Positions 27,272 through 35,133 of a DNA stretch of 60,887 nucleotides are shown here, one piece after another. Below the pieces are notes generated by a model. It worked only from the letters and a program-made list of their open reading frames with translations. It did not search any database and was not told the DNA's origin. Both the position numbers and the translations under genes were made by a program. Source of the stretch: Betaproteobacteria bacterium (GTDB lineage: Bacteria > Pseudomonadota > Gammaproteobacteria > Burkholderiales > SG8-39); the NCBI GenBank assembly GCA_016234705.1, contig JACRAS010000141.1, positions 1-60,887 of the forward strand, in the 5' to 3' direction. The first letter of the stretch is position 1. The number at the start of each line of letters is the position of its first letter.

Positions 27272-27370
27272 TTCTTCCTCCAGTCCCGGCGGTAGCACCA
27301 AGCGCCGGTTCGGTCACGCCCTTGATCGGGGCCAACGATAACCATCTCTCCCCCACCAATAGACTCCTAT

Positions 27371-28567
27371 TCAATAAGATCGGGGCATCCCGAGGACATT
27401 CTGGCCGATGAATGCCAGGATCAAGTTGGTCGAGATCGGGGCGACGCGGAAATGGCGGGTCTCCCGCCATACCCGTTCCACGTCGTACTCGCGGGCAACG
27501 CCGAACCCCCCATAGGTCTGCATGCACACGTCGGCCGCTTTCCACGCGGCTTCCGCCGCCAGATGCTTGGCCGAATTCGCTTCGTAGCCGCAGGGCTTGC
27601 CGGCATCCAGCAGCATGGCGGCGCGGCGGGCCATGAGGTCGGCGGCGTCGAGTTGAGCATAGGCGTCCGCGATGGGAAACTGGATGCCCTGGTTGGCGCC
27701 GATCGGGCGGCCGAAAACCACGCGCTGGTTGGCGTAGTCCACCGCCTTGCGAATGAACCAGTTACCGTTGCCGAGGATGCAGCCGCAGGCGAGAGTGCGC
27801 TCGGCGTTCATGCCGGATAGGATGTAGGTAAAGCCCTCGCCTTCCTCGCCGATGCGGTTTACCGCCGGCACGATGGCGTCGTTGAAGAACACCTCGTAGG
27901 TGAGGTGGTTGGTCATGATGTCGATCGGACGGATCTCGATCGTTTTGTCGCGCAAGCCCTGTTTCAGGTCCACCAGGAACACCGAAAGCCCGTGCTTTTT
28001 GTGCTTTATTTCCTCCACCGCGGTGGTGCGGGCAAGCAGCAGCATCAGGTCAGAGTGGGCGGTGCGGGAAATCCAGATCTTTTGCCCGTTCACCACGTAG
28101 TTATCCCCTTGGCGCACCGCGCGGGTCTTGGTCTTCAGGGTCTCGGTGCCGGCGCCGGGCTCGGTGACGCCGAAGGACTGCAGGCGCAGTTCCCCAGTCG
28201 CGATCTTGGGCAGGTAGTACTCCTTCTGGCTTTTGTTGCCGTGCTTCAACACCGTGCCCATGGTGTACATCTGGGCGATGCAGGCCGCCGCGTTGCAGCC
28301 TTCCTCGTGGACCGTTTGCAGAATCACTTGGGCGGCGCGGAACGGCAGGCCGGAGCCGCCATATTGCTCCGGAATGAGCGCCGCCAGGTATCCCCCGCCG
28401 GCCATGGCGTTCACGAAATCGTCCGGATAGGCTCCTTTTGCGTCCAGATCCTGCCAGTACTTTCCGGGGAAGTCCGCACACAGCTTGCTCACGCTATCGC
28501 GCAACTCCGGATAATCCCGATCGACCCGGACTGCGCTCCCATCATCGGCTTGTTCCATCGTTGTCAT
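27371..28567 (-). CDS. Acyl-CoA dehydrogenase
   Basis: A 398-residue acyl-CoA dehydrogenase. FAD and substrate motifs are LQSFGVTEPGAGTETL (about 129-144), YVVNGQKIWISR (about 157-168) and the C-terminal CMQTYGGFGVAREYDVER (about 350-367). It catalyses alpha,beta-desaturation of an acyl-CoA and passes electrons to ETF. A strong ribosome site (AGGAGAGG) precedes the ATG. It lies 53 bases after the enoyl-CoA hydratase gene and 99 bases before the OYE-like gene, forming a three-gene unit. Confidence 0.9.
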   Translation of the reverse strand: MTTMEQADDGSAVRVDRDYPELRDSVSKLCADFPGKYWQDLDAKGAYPDDFVNAMAGGGYLAALIPEQYGGSGLPFRAAQVILQTVHEEGCNAAACIAQMYTMGTVLKHGNKSQKEYYLPKIATGELRLQSFGVTEPGAGTETLKTKTRAVRQGDNYVVNGQKIWISRTAHSDLMLLLARTTAVEEIKHKKHGLSVFLVDLKQGLRDKTIEIRPIDIMTNHLTYEVFFNDAIVPAVNRIGEEGEGFTYILSGMNAERTLACGCILGNGNWFIRKAVDYANQRVVFGRPIGANQGIQFPIADAYAQLDAADLMARRAAMLLDAGKPCGYEANSAKHLAAEAAWKAADVCMQTYGGFGVAREYDVERVWRETRHFRVAPISTNLILAFIGQNVLGMPRSY

Positions 28568-28620
28568 ACTCCTCTCCTATTTCACCTAAGCAAAGCAGCG
28601 GTGCCCGCGATAACTGTCGT

Positions 28621-29415
28621 CTAGCGTCCCGTGAAAACGGGCGGGCGTTTTTCGTTGAAGGCGCGAATTCCCTCGTGCCGATCCTCGGAAATCACCAGAC
28701 GGTAGTAGGCTTCCAGGGCAAAACGGTGAGACGTTTTCCGGTCCACATCCAGGCTCACGTTCATCGACTTTTTGGCCTGCTTCACCCCCAGCGGGGCGTT
28801 GGCGCAGATTGCGTCGGCGACGGCTAGCACTTCTTCCATCAGCTTCCCCGGCGCGCAGATCCGATTGACCAGGCCCCATTCGAGGGCGGTCTGAGCGTTG
28901 ATGGGACGTGCGGACAGGACGAACTCTTTTGCCCGCCGCTCGCCGATGATCCGTGGCAAAACCGAAACTCCGCCGCCTCCCGGCATGATGCCGCGGCTCA
29001 CTTCGGTGATGGCGAACTTGGCGTGGGGAGCGCAATAGCTGAAGTCGCAGCTCAGCGTTATTTCCAATCCCCCGGCGTAGGCGACACCGTTGACGGCCAC
29101 GATAATGGGCACCGGGCAGTCGGCCATGGCGAAAATCCCCCGCTGGCCGTCCAAATGTTGATCCAGCCATGTCTCGGTCGTCATGTGGTCGCGTTGCTTC
29201 AGGTCGCCGCCGGAGCAAAACGCTTTTTCACCGGCCCCGGTCAGCACGATGCAGCGGATATCCCCCGGCCTTTGGACCAGCGGGACGAATAAATCCCCCA
29301 ACTCGCGCATCATTTGGGTGTTCATGGCGTTGTAGACTTCCGGCCGGTTGAGCGTGACGATCATCAGCCCATTGTCGCGGCGCTCCACAATGATGGTCTC
29401 GTACTTGTCCTGCAT
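28621..29415 (-). CDS. Enoyl-CoA hydratase/isomerase family protein
   Basis: A 264-residue crotonase-fold enzyme. The oxyanion-hole segments KAFCSGGDLKQRD and NGVAYAGGLEITLSCD are present, with AITEVSRGIMPGGGGV carrying the likely catalytic glutamate. The ATG at 29415 follows GGGGAA; the frame is open for 22 more codons that are not family-like. It heads the ECH-ACAD-OYE unit, and two LacI-like operator sequences lie upstream. Hydration or isomerisation of the enoyl-CoA made by the neighbouring dehydrogenase is the likely role. Confidence 0.88.
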   Translation of the reverse strand: MQDKYETIIVERRDNGLMIVTLNRPEVYNAMNTQMMRELGDLFVPLVQRPGDIRCIVLTGAGEKAFCSGGDLKQRDHMTTETWLDQHLDGQRGIFAMADCPVPIIVAVNGVAYAGGLEITLSCDFSYCAPHAKFAITEVSRGIMPGGGGVSVLPRIIGERRAKEFVLSARPINAQTALEWGLVNRICAPGKLMEEVLAVADAICANAPLGVKQAKKSMNVSLDVDRKTSHRFALEAYYRLVISEDRHEGIRAFNEKRPPVFTGR

Positions 29416-29518
29416 GGCTTCCCCTTTCCCAGATCGACTTACAAATTCCGCCGGCATCCCCAACAAGCTACGCGCCTTCAAGACTGCCGAATTTGATGTT
29501 GATTATTTTCTTACACGG

Positions 29519-29588
29519 GTCGGCTGCTGTCAATGAATCGTTTCATTCTCATACATGGTTCGGCTGATGTCAATGAATCGTTTCGATT
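29519..29588. promoter_or_regulatory. Tandem LacI-like sites upstream of the ECH-ACAD-OYE unit
   Basis: A block of about 25 bases ending AATGAATCGTTTC is repeated exactly 40 bases apart (from 29520 and from 29560). The first site, AATGAATCGTTTCATT (29532-29547), is a dyad matching on 7 of 8 positions per arm and differs from the perfect GAAACGTTTC operators by one base; the second has one further change. Spacing of about four helical turns would allow cooperative binding. Confidence 0.6.
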
Positions 29589-29652
29589 GGATTAGAATTA
29601 ACAGCCGGGGCCCGGCTGCGGATGTTTTTTGAAAATTACGCGATCGGCAGAA

Positions 29653-30720
29653 TTAGCGGCGGCGAGCGGACGTGCGGCGGTTTGCGGCAATTTTGCCCGC
29701 AATCGCCGGAGCGGCGCAAGATTGGCGAAGAATGAGTTCCGTGGGCAAAATGATCCGACGGGGCTTGCTTTTCTTGGGCTGCGTCTCTCCCAGCCGCTCC
29801 AGCAGGAGTTGGGCCGCCACCGTGCCCATGCCCGCGAAATCCTTCCGCATCACCGTGATGGGCGGAGTGGCGAATTCGGCGAGATCGGAATCGCAGCCGT
29901 TGATGATGGAAACATCCTCCGGAATGCGCAGTCGGGCTTCGTTGATGGCGCGCAGCACGCCGGGCAGCATCATCGTGCCGCCGATGACAATGGCGGAAGG
30001 GGGTTCCTCCAGGGCCAGCAGGTCCGCTGTATTTCGATAAGCTGAAGCGGCCATGAAATCGCTGCGAACGATCAGCCGCTCTTCCGGGATCAATCCGCGG
30101 GCGGCATAAGCGCCGCGGAATCCGGCCTCGGTTTCGCGGGACGGACGGACCAGCATGCTGCCGGCCAGCAGGGCGATGCGCTGGTGACCGAGTCCCAGCA
30201 AATAGTCCGTGGCCAAGACGCTGCCGCCGCGATGATCTATCCATACCGTATCCGTGCCGAGATCAAGCTCGCGGTCCAGCAGGATCATGGGTACGTTGAC
30301 GGCTTTCAGGGCTTTCCGGAGTTCCGCTGAACCCTCGTCGCATAGGGTCATCAACAGTCCGTCCATGCGGCGCCGCAAGAACATCTCGATGATCATCAAT
30401 TCGTGTTCGACCGAGTCATTGCCGTTGGCAAACACCAAGGCATAGCCGGCCTTGTTCAATATCGGTTCCGCGCTATTGATGAACCCGGCCATCATCGGGA
30501 AGGTCAGGTTCCGCGCCAAGCTGCCGATCATCTTGGTGGAGTTGGTGCGCATGCTTTGCGCGATTGGATGAGGGCGATAACCGAATTTCCGAATGACCGC
30601 TTCCACCCGCCGCCGATTCTCGGGGCTGACCGATTTATGCCCGTTTAGAACCCGCGATACCGTCCCGACCGACACGGAAGCGGCATTGGCGATATCGCGA
30701 ATTGTCAGTTTTTTGATCAA
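29653..30720 (-). CDS. LacI-family transcriptional regulator
   Basis: A 355-residue LacI/GalR regulator. The N-terminal helix-turn-helix and hinge read LTIRDIANAASVSVGTVSR then VLNGHKSVSPENRRRVEAVI, followed by a periplasmic-binding-type sensor domain (IGSLARNLTFPMMAGFINSA through TTADLL-like strands) and a basic tail. The reading frame begins with TTG at 30720, 8 bases after GAGG. It lies 14 bases downstream of the CaiB gene and is probably cotranscribed with it from the operator at 31891-31904, so autoregulation is likely. It is the obvious candidate to bind all four operator-like sites of the island. Confidence 0.9.
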   Translation of the reverse strand: MIKKLTIRDIANAASVSVGTVSRVLNGHKSVSPENRRRVEAVIRKFGYRPHPIAQSMRTNSTKMIGSLARNLTFPMMAGFINSAEPILNKAGYALVFANGNDSVEHELMIIEMFLRRRMDGLLMTLCDEGSAELRKALKAVNVPMILLDRELDLGTDTVWIDHRGGSVLATDYLLGLGHQRIALLAGSMLVRPSRETEAGFRGAYAARGLIPEERLIVRSDFMAASAYRNTADLLALEEPPSAIVIGGTMMLPGVLRAINEARLRIPEDVSIINGCDSDLAEFATPPITVMRKDFAGMGTVAAQLLLERLGETQPKKSKPRRIILPTELILRQSCAAPAIAGKIAANRRTSARRR

Positions 30721-30734
30721 CAGCTATTCCTCAC

Positions 30735-31859
30735 TCAGGCCGAGAATTCCGCGCGAATCTTATCGGCGTGTTCCCCGAGAGCGGGAACACGGCCAATGTT
30801 ACCGGTCTCCCCGGCGATGCGCAGGGGGGGCGCGACGATTTGCAGCGGTCCTTTCCCGGTTTCCATGAAGGCTCGCCGCAGCGCCGGATGCCTGGCCAAA
30901 TCGGCCACTTCATTGATGGCGCCGTAGCCTATGGCCGCCCGGCGCAGCCGGTTAACCACCGTAGCGCGATCAAGGTGGGAGAAAATCTCCTCGATTGCGG
31001 CGTTGAGGGAGTCCCGATTGATGTTACGAACCGGATTGTCCGCGTATTCCGGTTGATTGGCGAGTTCCGGTCGTTGCAGAACGATTTCACAAAACCTCTG
31101 CCACTCGCGCTGATTTTGCACGGCGATAACCAGCTTTGTCCCATCTCCGATGCGGAAGGCGCCATAAGGCGCGATGAGTGAGTGGCTGAATCCGGTCCGT
31201 GGCGGCGCCTTGCCCGTCAGTTCGTATACCGAAAGAAAAACGCTCATCCAATCGGCCAGGCTGTCGAACAGCGAAATCGACAAGCCCGCTCCGACACCGG
31301 TGCGCTGCCGGGCGATGATGGCTTGAAGAATGCCGGCGTAGGCATTGGTGGCGCAGACCAAATCGCATACCGAGACCCCGCATCTGCCGGGGGCCTCCGG
31401 CGTCCCGGAAACGGCGGCCAGCCCGCTTTCGGCCTGAATCAGCAGGTCGTATGCCTTCATGTCCCGGTAAGGTCCGTTCAGTCCATACCCACTGATGTCG
31501 CAGGTGATGAGCCTGGGGTTGCGGGCACGCAACGCGTCCGAGCCGAATCCCGCGCGCTCCCCGGCGCCGGGGATCAGGTTCTGAATGAAGACATCGGCTT
31601 GGTCTATGATTTTGTGCAGCAGCGCGGCATCCGCGGCGTTCTTGAGGTCCAGCGTGATGGATTCCTTGCCCCGGTTAAGATAGGCGAAAAACAAACTATC
31701 CCCGTTCCAATGGGAATCATAGGCTCGGGCGAAATCGCCTTCCGGGCGTTCCACTTTGATGACCCTGGCGCCGGCTTCCGCCAACCGCGTCGCGCAAAAT
31801 GGCGCGGCCACGGCTTGGCCGATCTCGACGACTAGAGTGTCTGCCAATGCGTCGCTCAT
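30735..31859 (-). CDS. CaiB/BaiF-type CoA transferase
   Basis: A class III CoA transferase that moves CoA between carboxylic acids through a covalent aspartyl intermediate. The N-terminal LVVEIGQAVAAPFCATRLAEAGARVIKVE and the segment with the catalytic aspartate (GVSVCDLVCATNAYAGIL) are intact. I took the ATG at 31859; GTG at 31871, 5 bases after GGGAG, is an equally good start. A perfect LacI-type palindrome lies just upstream. Together with the TRAP transporter across the same control region, it suggests import followed by CoA activation of the pathway substrate. Confidence 0.88.
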   Translation of the reverse strand: MSDALADTLVVEIGQAVAAPFCATRLAEAGARVIKVERPEGDFARAYDSHWNGDSLFFAYLNRGKESITLDLKNAADAALLHKIIDQADVFIQNLIPGAGERAGFGSDALRARNPRLITCDISGYGLNGPYRDMKAYDLLIQAESGLAAVSGTPEAPGRCGVSVCDLVCATNAYAGILQAIIARQRTGVGAGLSISLFDSLADWMSVFLSVYELTGKAPPRTGFSHSLIAPYGAFRIGDGTKLVIAVQNQREWQRFCEIVLQRPELANQPEYADNPVRNINRDSLNAAIEEIFSHLDRATVVNRLRRAAIGYGAINEVADLARHPALRRAFMETGKGPLQIVAPPLRIAGETGNIGRVPALGEHADKIRAEFSA

Positions 31860-31890
31860 CCTTGCCGTCACGATCACTCCCTGGTTCAAT

Positions 31891-31904
31891 ATGAAACGTT
31901 TCCA
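31891..31904. promoter_or_regulatory. LacI-type operator between CaiB-lacI and dctPQM
   Basis: ATGAAACGTTTCCA is the exact reverse complement of the site at 22053-22066. Its core GAAACGTTTC is a perfect palindrome. It lies 19-32 bases upstream of the possible CaiB starts and 184 bases before the DctP start. Confidence 0.75.
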
Positions 31905-31996
31905 AGACGTTATGATACTATAAGCGCGTCCCTGAGGGGACAAGTGGTCAGCTAGGAAATCGACCGGTTGTGAACTGCTGATTTCGGGCGATTCAG

Positions 31997-32011
31997 GTGG
32001 TCGTCGACCAC
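31997..32011. promoter_or_regulatory. Second dyad upstream of dctP
   Basis: GTGGTCG-T-CGACCAC is a perfect 7-base dyad, 77 bases before the DctP start. Its sequence differs from the LacI-type sites. It could bind another regulator or form a leader hairpin. Confidence 0.35.
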
Positions 32012-32088
32012 TGGCGCATCATGGAGAAAAATACAAGCGCCACTAAGCGGCCGTTGAATATAAACCAGTAGAGATGAGGAGAAGACTC

Positions 32089-33105
32089 ATGCGCAAAGTG
32101 GCACGAATACTCCAATGCGGAGCCCTGGGGATGCTTCTGTGGATGGCCGTCGTCGCCGGCGCCCAGGCTGACCCGATCAAGATGCGGATTTCGCTCGATA
32201 GCCCGGCACAGCACGGTAAAACCATAGTTATGAACAACTATGTCGCCGCGCTGAAGACAAAGGTGGGCAATAGGCTCGACATCGAGCTGTTCCATAGCGG
32301 CCAGCTTTTCAACGACCGCGATGTAAGCAAGGCGATCCGCCAGGGCGCGGTGGAGATGGCGGCGCCCGGCGTCTGGCTGCTGGGGGGTATCGACTCCAAC
32401 GCGAACTTTTCGTCCTTGCCGGTATTCTATGGGATCGAGCTTGAACAGATACGCAAGGCTATCGACGGCGAGCACGGTCGGGAACTGAACAAGAGCCTGG
32501 AAACCAAGCTCAACGCGAAGGTCCTCGGTAGTTGGCTGGAAGGGGGCATGGCGCATTGGTACAGTACCAACAAGCCGATCAACAGCTACCAGGATATACG
32601 GGGGATGACCATCCGCACCCCCGGCGGGGCGGCGAATGAGCTGCGCTTGAAGTTCTTCAAGGCCAATGTCGTCACCATAGCCTATCCCGACCTTGCACTG
32701 GCCCTGTCTCAAGGCAAAGCCGATGGGTTCATTTCAGCGCACGACAGCGTTGTCTCCTCCAAGATGTGGGAAGCCGGAGTGAAGCACAGCTTTGAGGATT
32801 ATCAACTCGCCGCTCACTATATTCCGATGCTTAACCGGGCTTTCTGGGACAAGTTGTCGCCCGACCTGCAAAAGATTTTGGCCGATACCTGGCAGGAGCA
32901 AGTGCCGGCCCAGCGCGCGGCCGGGGTGGCGGCCCAAGCCCAAGCTCGGGATACCTTGATCGCCCATGGAGTAAAGATCGTTAGTCCCGATTCGAAAACC
33001 AGAGCAGCGGCGCGCGAGCGGATGATGCAGGAGTACGACGAATGGGTTAAGGCGGTCAAGATCGACCCGGATTTCGCCAAGAAACTGCTGCAGGCTTTCC
33101 GTTAA
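32089..33105 (+). CDS. dctP: TRAP transporter solute-binding protein DctP
   Basis: A 338-residue periplasmic binding protein with a Sec signal peptide ending near GAQAD (about residue 27). The DctP-family core MTIRTPGGAANELRLKFFKA, with its ligand-carboxylate arginine, is present (about 179-198). GAGGAG, 9 bases before the ATG at 32089, decides the start over an ATG 15 bases upstream. It is followed by dctQ and dctM genes and shares a control region with the CaiB CoA-transferase gene. It should capture an organic acid for the island's pathway. Confidence 0.9.
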   Translation: MRKVARILQCGALGMLLWMAVVAGAQADPIKMRISLDSPAQHGKTIVMNNYVAALKTKVGNRLDIELFHSGQLFNDRDVSKAIRQGAVEMAAPGVWLLGGIDSNANFSSLPVFYGIELEQIRKAIDGEHGRELNKSLETKLNAKVLGSWLEGGMAHWYSTNKPINSYQDIRGMTIRTPGGAANELRLKFFKANVVTIAYPDLALALSQGKADGFISAHDSVVSSKMWEAGVKHSFEDYQLAAHYIPMLNRAFWDKLSPDLQKILADTWQEQVPAQRAAGVAAQAQARDTLIAHGVKIVSPDSKTRAAARERMMQEYDEWVKAVKIDPDFAKKLLQAFR

Positions 33106-33206
33106 GGCGGCGCCAAAAACGTGCGGAATACGGGCGCCGACACGGCCGCCCCTATCCCGTCCGCGCATGACGCTTCAGCCTCGATCGAACTCGGGGAAAA
33201 AATGAA

Positions 33207-33725
33207 ATGCTGAGCGCATTGTTATCCGCATGGACTTGGTTCGAACGCAACCTGATCGGCTTGTTGGCGATTGCCGCCCTGGGTCTCGCCACTTACCAGA
33301 TGATTGCCCGATACTTATTCCCCAGCCTCTCCACGGCCTGGACGGGTGAGGTCGTCATTTACTTAATCGTCTGGGCGGTATTCGTTTCCGCCAGCCTGTT
33401 GGTCCACGAGGATACCCATATCCGCGCCGACTTGGTGTTGCGGCTGTTGCCGGCGAATTCCCAGCGGCCGATCGAGATTTTCAACATTGTTGTTGCCCTG
33501 GTTTTTTGCCTGGTGTTGGCCTATTACGGCGTTCTGGCGGCGCTTGACTCGTGGCAAATGGACGAACGCTCGATCACCGCGCTGCGTTTTCCGATGTGGG
33601 TTTATTACGCCGCCTTGCCGGCCGGCTTCGCTTTAATGGCACTGCGCTACATTCGGCGGTTCTATCTTTATTTCTACCGGTATGATGCGGAAACGATGTC
33701 CGTGCATTCGGGCCGTGAAAGTTGA
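33207..33725 (+). CDS. dctQ: TRAP transporter small permease DctQ
   Basis: A 172-residue membrane protein with four helices (about 12-32, 45-65, 88-110 and 128-150). Family features are WTGEVVIYLIVWAVFVSASL and EDTHIRADLVLRLLP. It pairs with DctM in the inner membrane. It lies between dctP and dctM on the same strand. Confidence 0.9.
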   Translation: MLSALLSAWTWFERNLIGLLAIAALGLATYQMIARYLFPSLSTAWTGEVVIYLIVWAVFVSASLLVHEDTHIRADLVLRLLPANSQRPIEIFNIVVALVFCLVLAYYGVLAALDSWQMDERSITALRFPMWVYYAALPAGFALMALRYIRRFYLYFYRYDAETMSVHSGRES

Positions 33726-33785
33726 CGGCATCCCCTAATTCCCGTCGATCCCCCCGATTCGTTTATCTGTCTAAGGAGCGTTGAC

Positions 33786-35066
33786 GTGACGAACGTTTTG
33801 CTCGGGCTGTTCTTTGTTTTCCTGGCCAGCGGTCTGCCGATTTTTTTAGTCCTCGGCATGACGGCGCTCGTATTGTTCTGGGTGGATGGGCAGCCGTTGA
33901 TCAGTGTTGCCCAGAAGGTCGTCGATCAGTTCAATTCGGACACCCTGATGGCGGTGCCGTTCTTCGTTATTGCCGCCACCTTCATGCAGCGTGGCGGGGT
34001 GGCCGCGGCGCTGGTCGATTTTGCCGGCGCCTGGACCGGACGCTTGCGCGGCAGTCTGAGCCTTGCCTGTGTCCTCGGTTGCGCTATCTTCGGCGCCGTC
34101 TCGGGTTCAAGCGTGGCGACGGCGCTGGCCATGGGCACGATCCTGGTGCCCGCGATGCTGTCGCGCAATTATGAGCGGCCGTTCGCGTTGGGAGTGGTCG
34201 CCGGCTCCGGCACCCTCGGCATCCTGATCCCGCCTAGTTTGGCCATGATCCTGTACGCCATCATCGCCGAGGAATCGGTGCCGCGCCTGTTTATCGCCGG
34301 GGTAGTGCCCGGCTTGATTCAGACGTTCATCTTTGCTCTCTACGTGATGTGGTATGCCCATCGCCACAACTATCCGCGCGAGAAAGCCCTGTCCCGCCAG
34401 GAGTTCATCCGCGTCAACCTGCGCGCGTTGCCGGCCTTGGCGGTCCCGGTAATCATCGCCGTCGGCATCTACGGCGGCGTCGTCACCATCAGCGAGGCCG
34501 CGGCGTTTGCCGCCGTTGTCGTGCTGATCGTCAGCGCTACCGTCTATAAGGGTTTTACCTGGCGCGAATCGATCGGCGTGATGGGCGACGCGATGAAAAG
34601 CGGCGCCAGCATCCTGGTGATCGTCGCCACCGCCCTGGTCTTCGGTCATTGGATGACCGAAGCCGGCGGCCCGGCGCGCATCGTCAAGTTCATTGTCGAC
34701 AACGGCTTAAGCCCCTGGCAATTCCTGCTGGCGATTAACGGCATTCTGCTGATTATGGGGATGTTCCTGGAAGGGGCCTCGATCATGCTGATCACCCTGC
34801 CGTTGCTGGTGCCGGTGCTCAAGCCGCTGGGCATCGACCCGGTGCATTTCGCCGTCATCATCGTCATCAATTTAGAGCTCGCCCTGGTGACGCCCCCGGT
34901 GGGCCTCAACCTCTATGTGCTTTCCGGCATCACCAAGGCACCGATGTCCGAGGCCATCAAGGGAGTCACCCCATTTATTGTCCTCCTTATCGGGTTGCTG
35001 CTGGTGGTGACCTACGTTCCGGAGTTGTCGTTGTGGCTGCCTAACCTGGTTTACGGGACGAGGTGA
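33786..35066 (+). CDS. dctM: TRAP transporter large permease DctM
   Basis: A 426-residue transporter subunit with about 12 membrane segments. The family signatures AVPFFVIAATFMQRGGVA, GAVSGSSVATALAMGTILVPAM and GTLGILIPPSLAMILYA are clear. The start is GTG at 33786 with AAGGAG 6 bases upstream. With DctP and DctQ it forms a sodium-driven high-affinity importer for a carboxylate. Confidence 0.92.
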   Translation: MTNVLLGLFFVFLASGLPIFLVLGMTALVLFWVDGQPLISVAQKVVDQFNSDTLMAVPFFVIAATFMQRGGVAAALVDFAGAWTGRLRGSLSLACVLGCAIFGAVSGSSVATALAMGTILVPAMLSRNYERPFALGVVAGSGTLGILIPPSLAMILYAIIAEESVPRLFIAGVVPGLIQTFIFALYVMWYAHRHNYPREKALSRQEFIRVNLRALPALAVPVIIAVGIYGGVVTISEAAAFAAVVVLIVSATVYKGFTWRESIGVMGDAMKSGASILVIVATALVFGHWMTEAGGPARIVKFIVDNGLSPWQFLLAINGILLIMGMFLEGASIMLITLPLLVPVLKPLGIDPVHFAVIIVINLELALVTPPVGLNLYVLSGITKAPMSEAIKGVTPFIVLLIGLLLVVTYVPELSLWLPNLVYGTR

Positions 35067-35089
35067 GGCGCCCTTTGGCGCGACCTCGC

Positions 35090-35107
35090 CCGCGAGCGGG
35101 CTCGCGG
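35090..35107. terminator. Hairpin between convergent dctM and carboxylase genes
   Basis: CCGCGAGC and GCTCGCGG pair almost without a loop, in the 67-base gap between two convergent genes. It may act as a two-way terminator; there is no clear T-run. Confidence 0.4.
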
Positions 35108-35133
35108 CGCTGTCCTCGCCCTGCCGGCCCAGG

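Noticed and set aside
25565..27295. Long plus-strand frames opposite the old-yellow-enzyme gene
   Set aside because: Low-complexity composition and no motifs; the minus-strand protein has a full FMN, Fe-S and FAD domain order.
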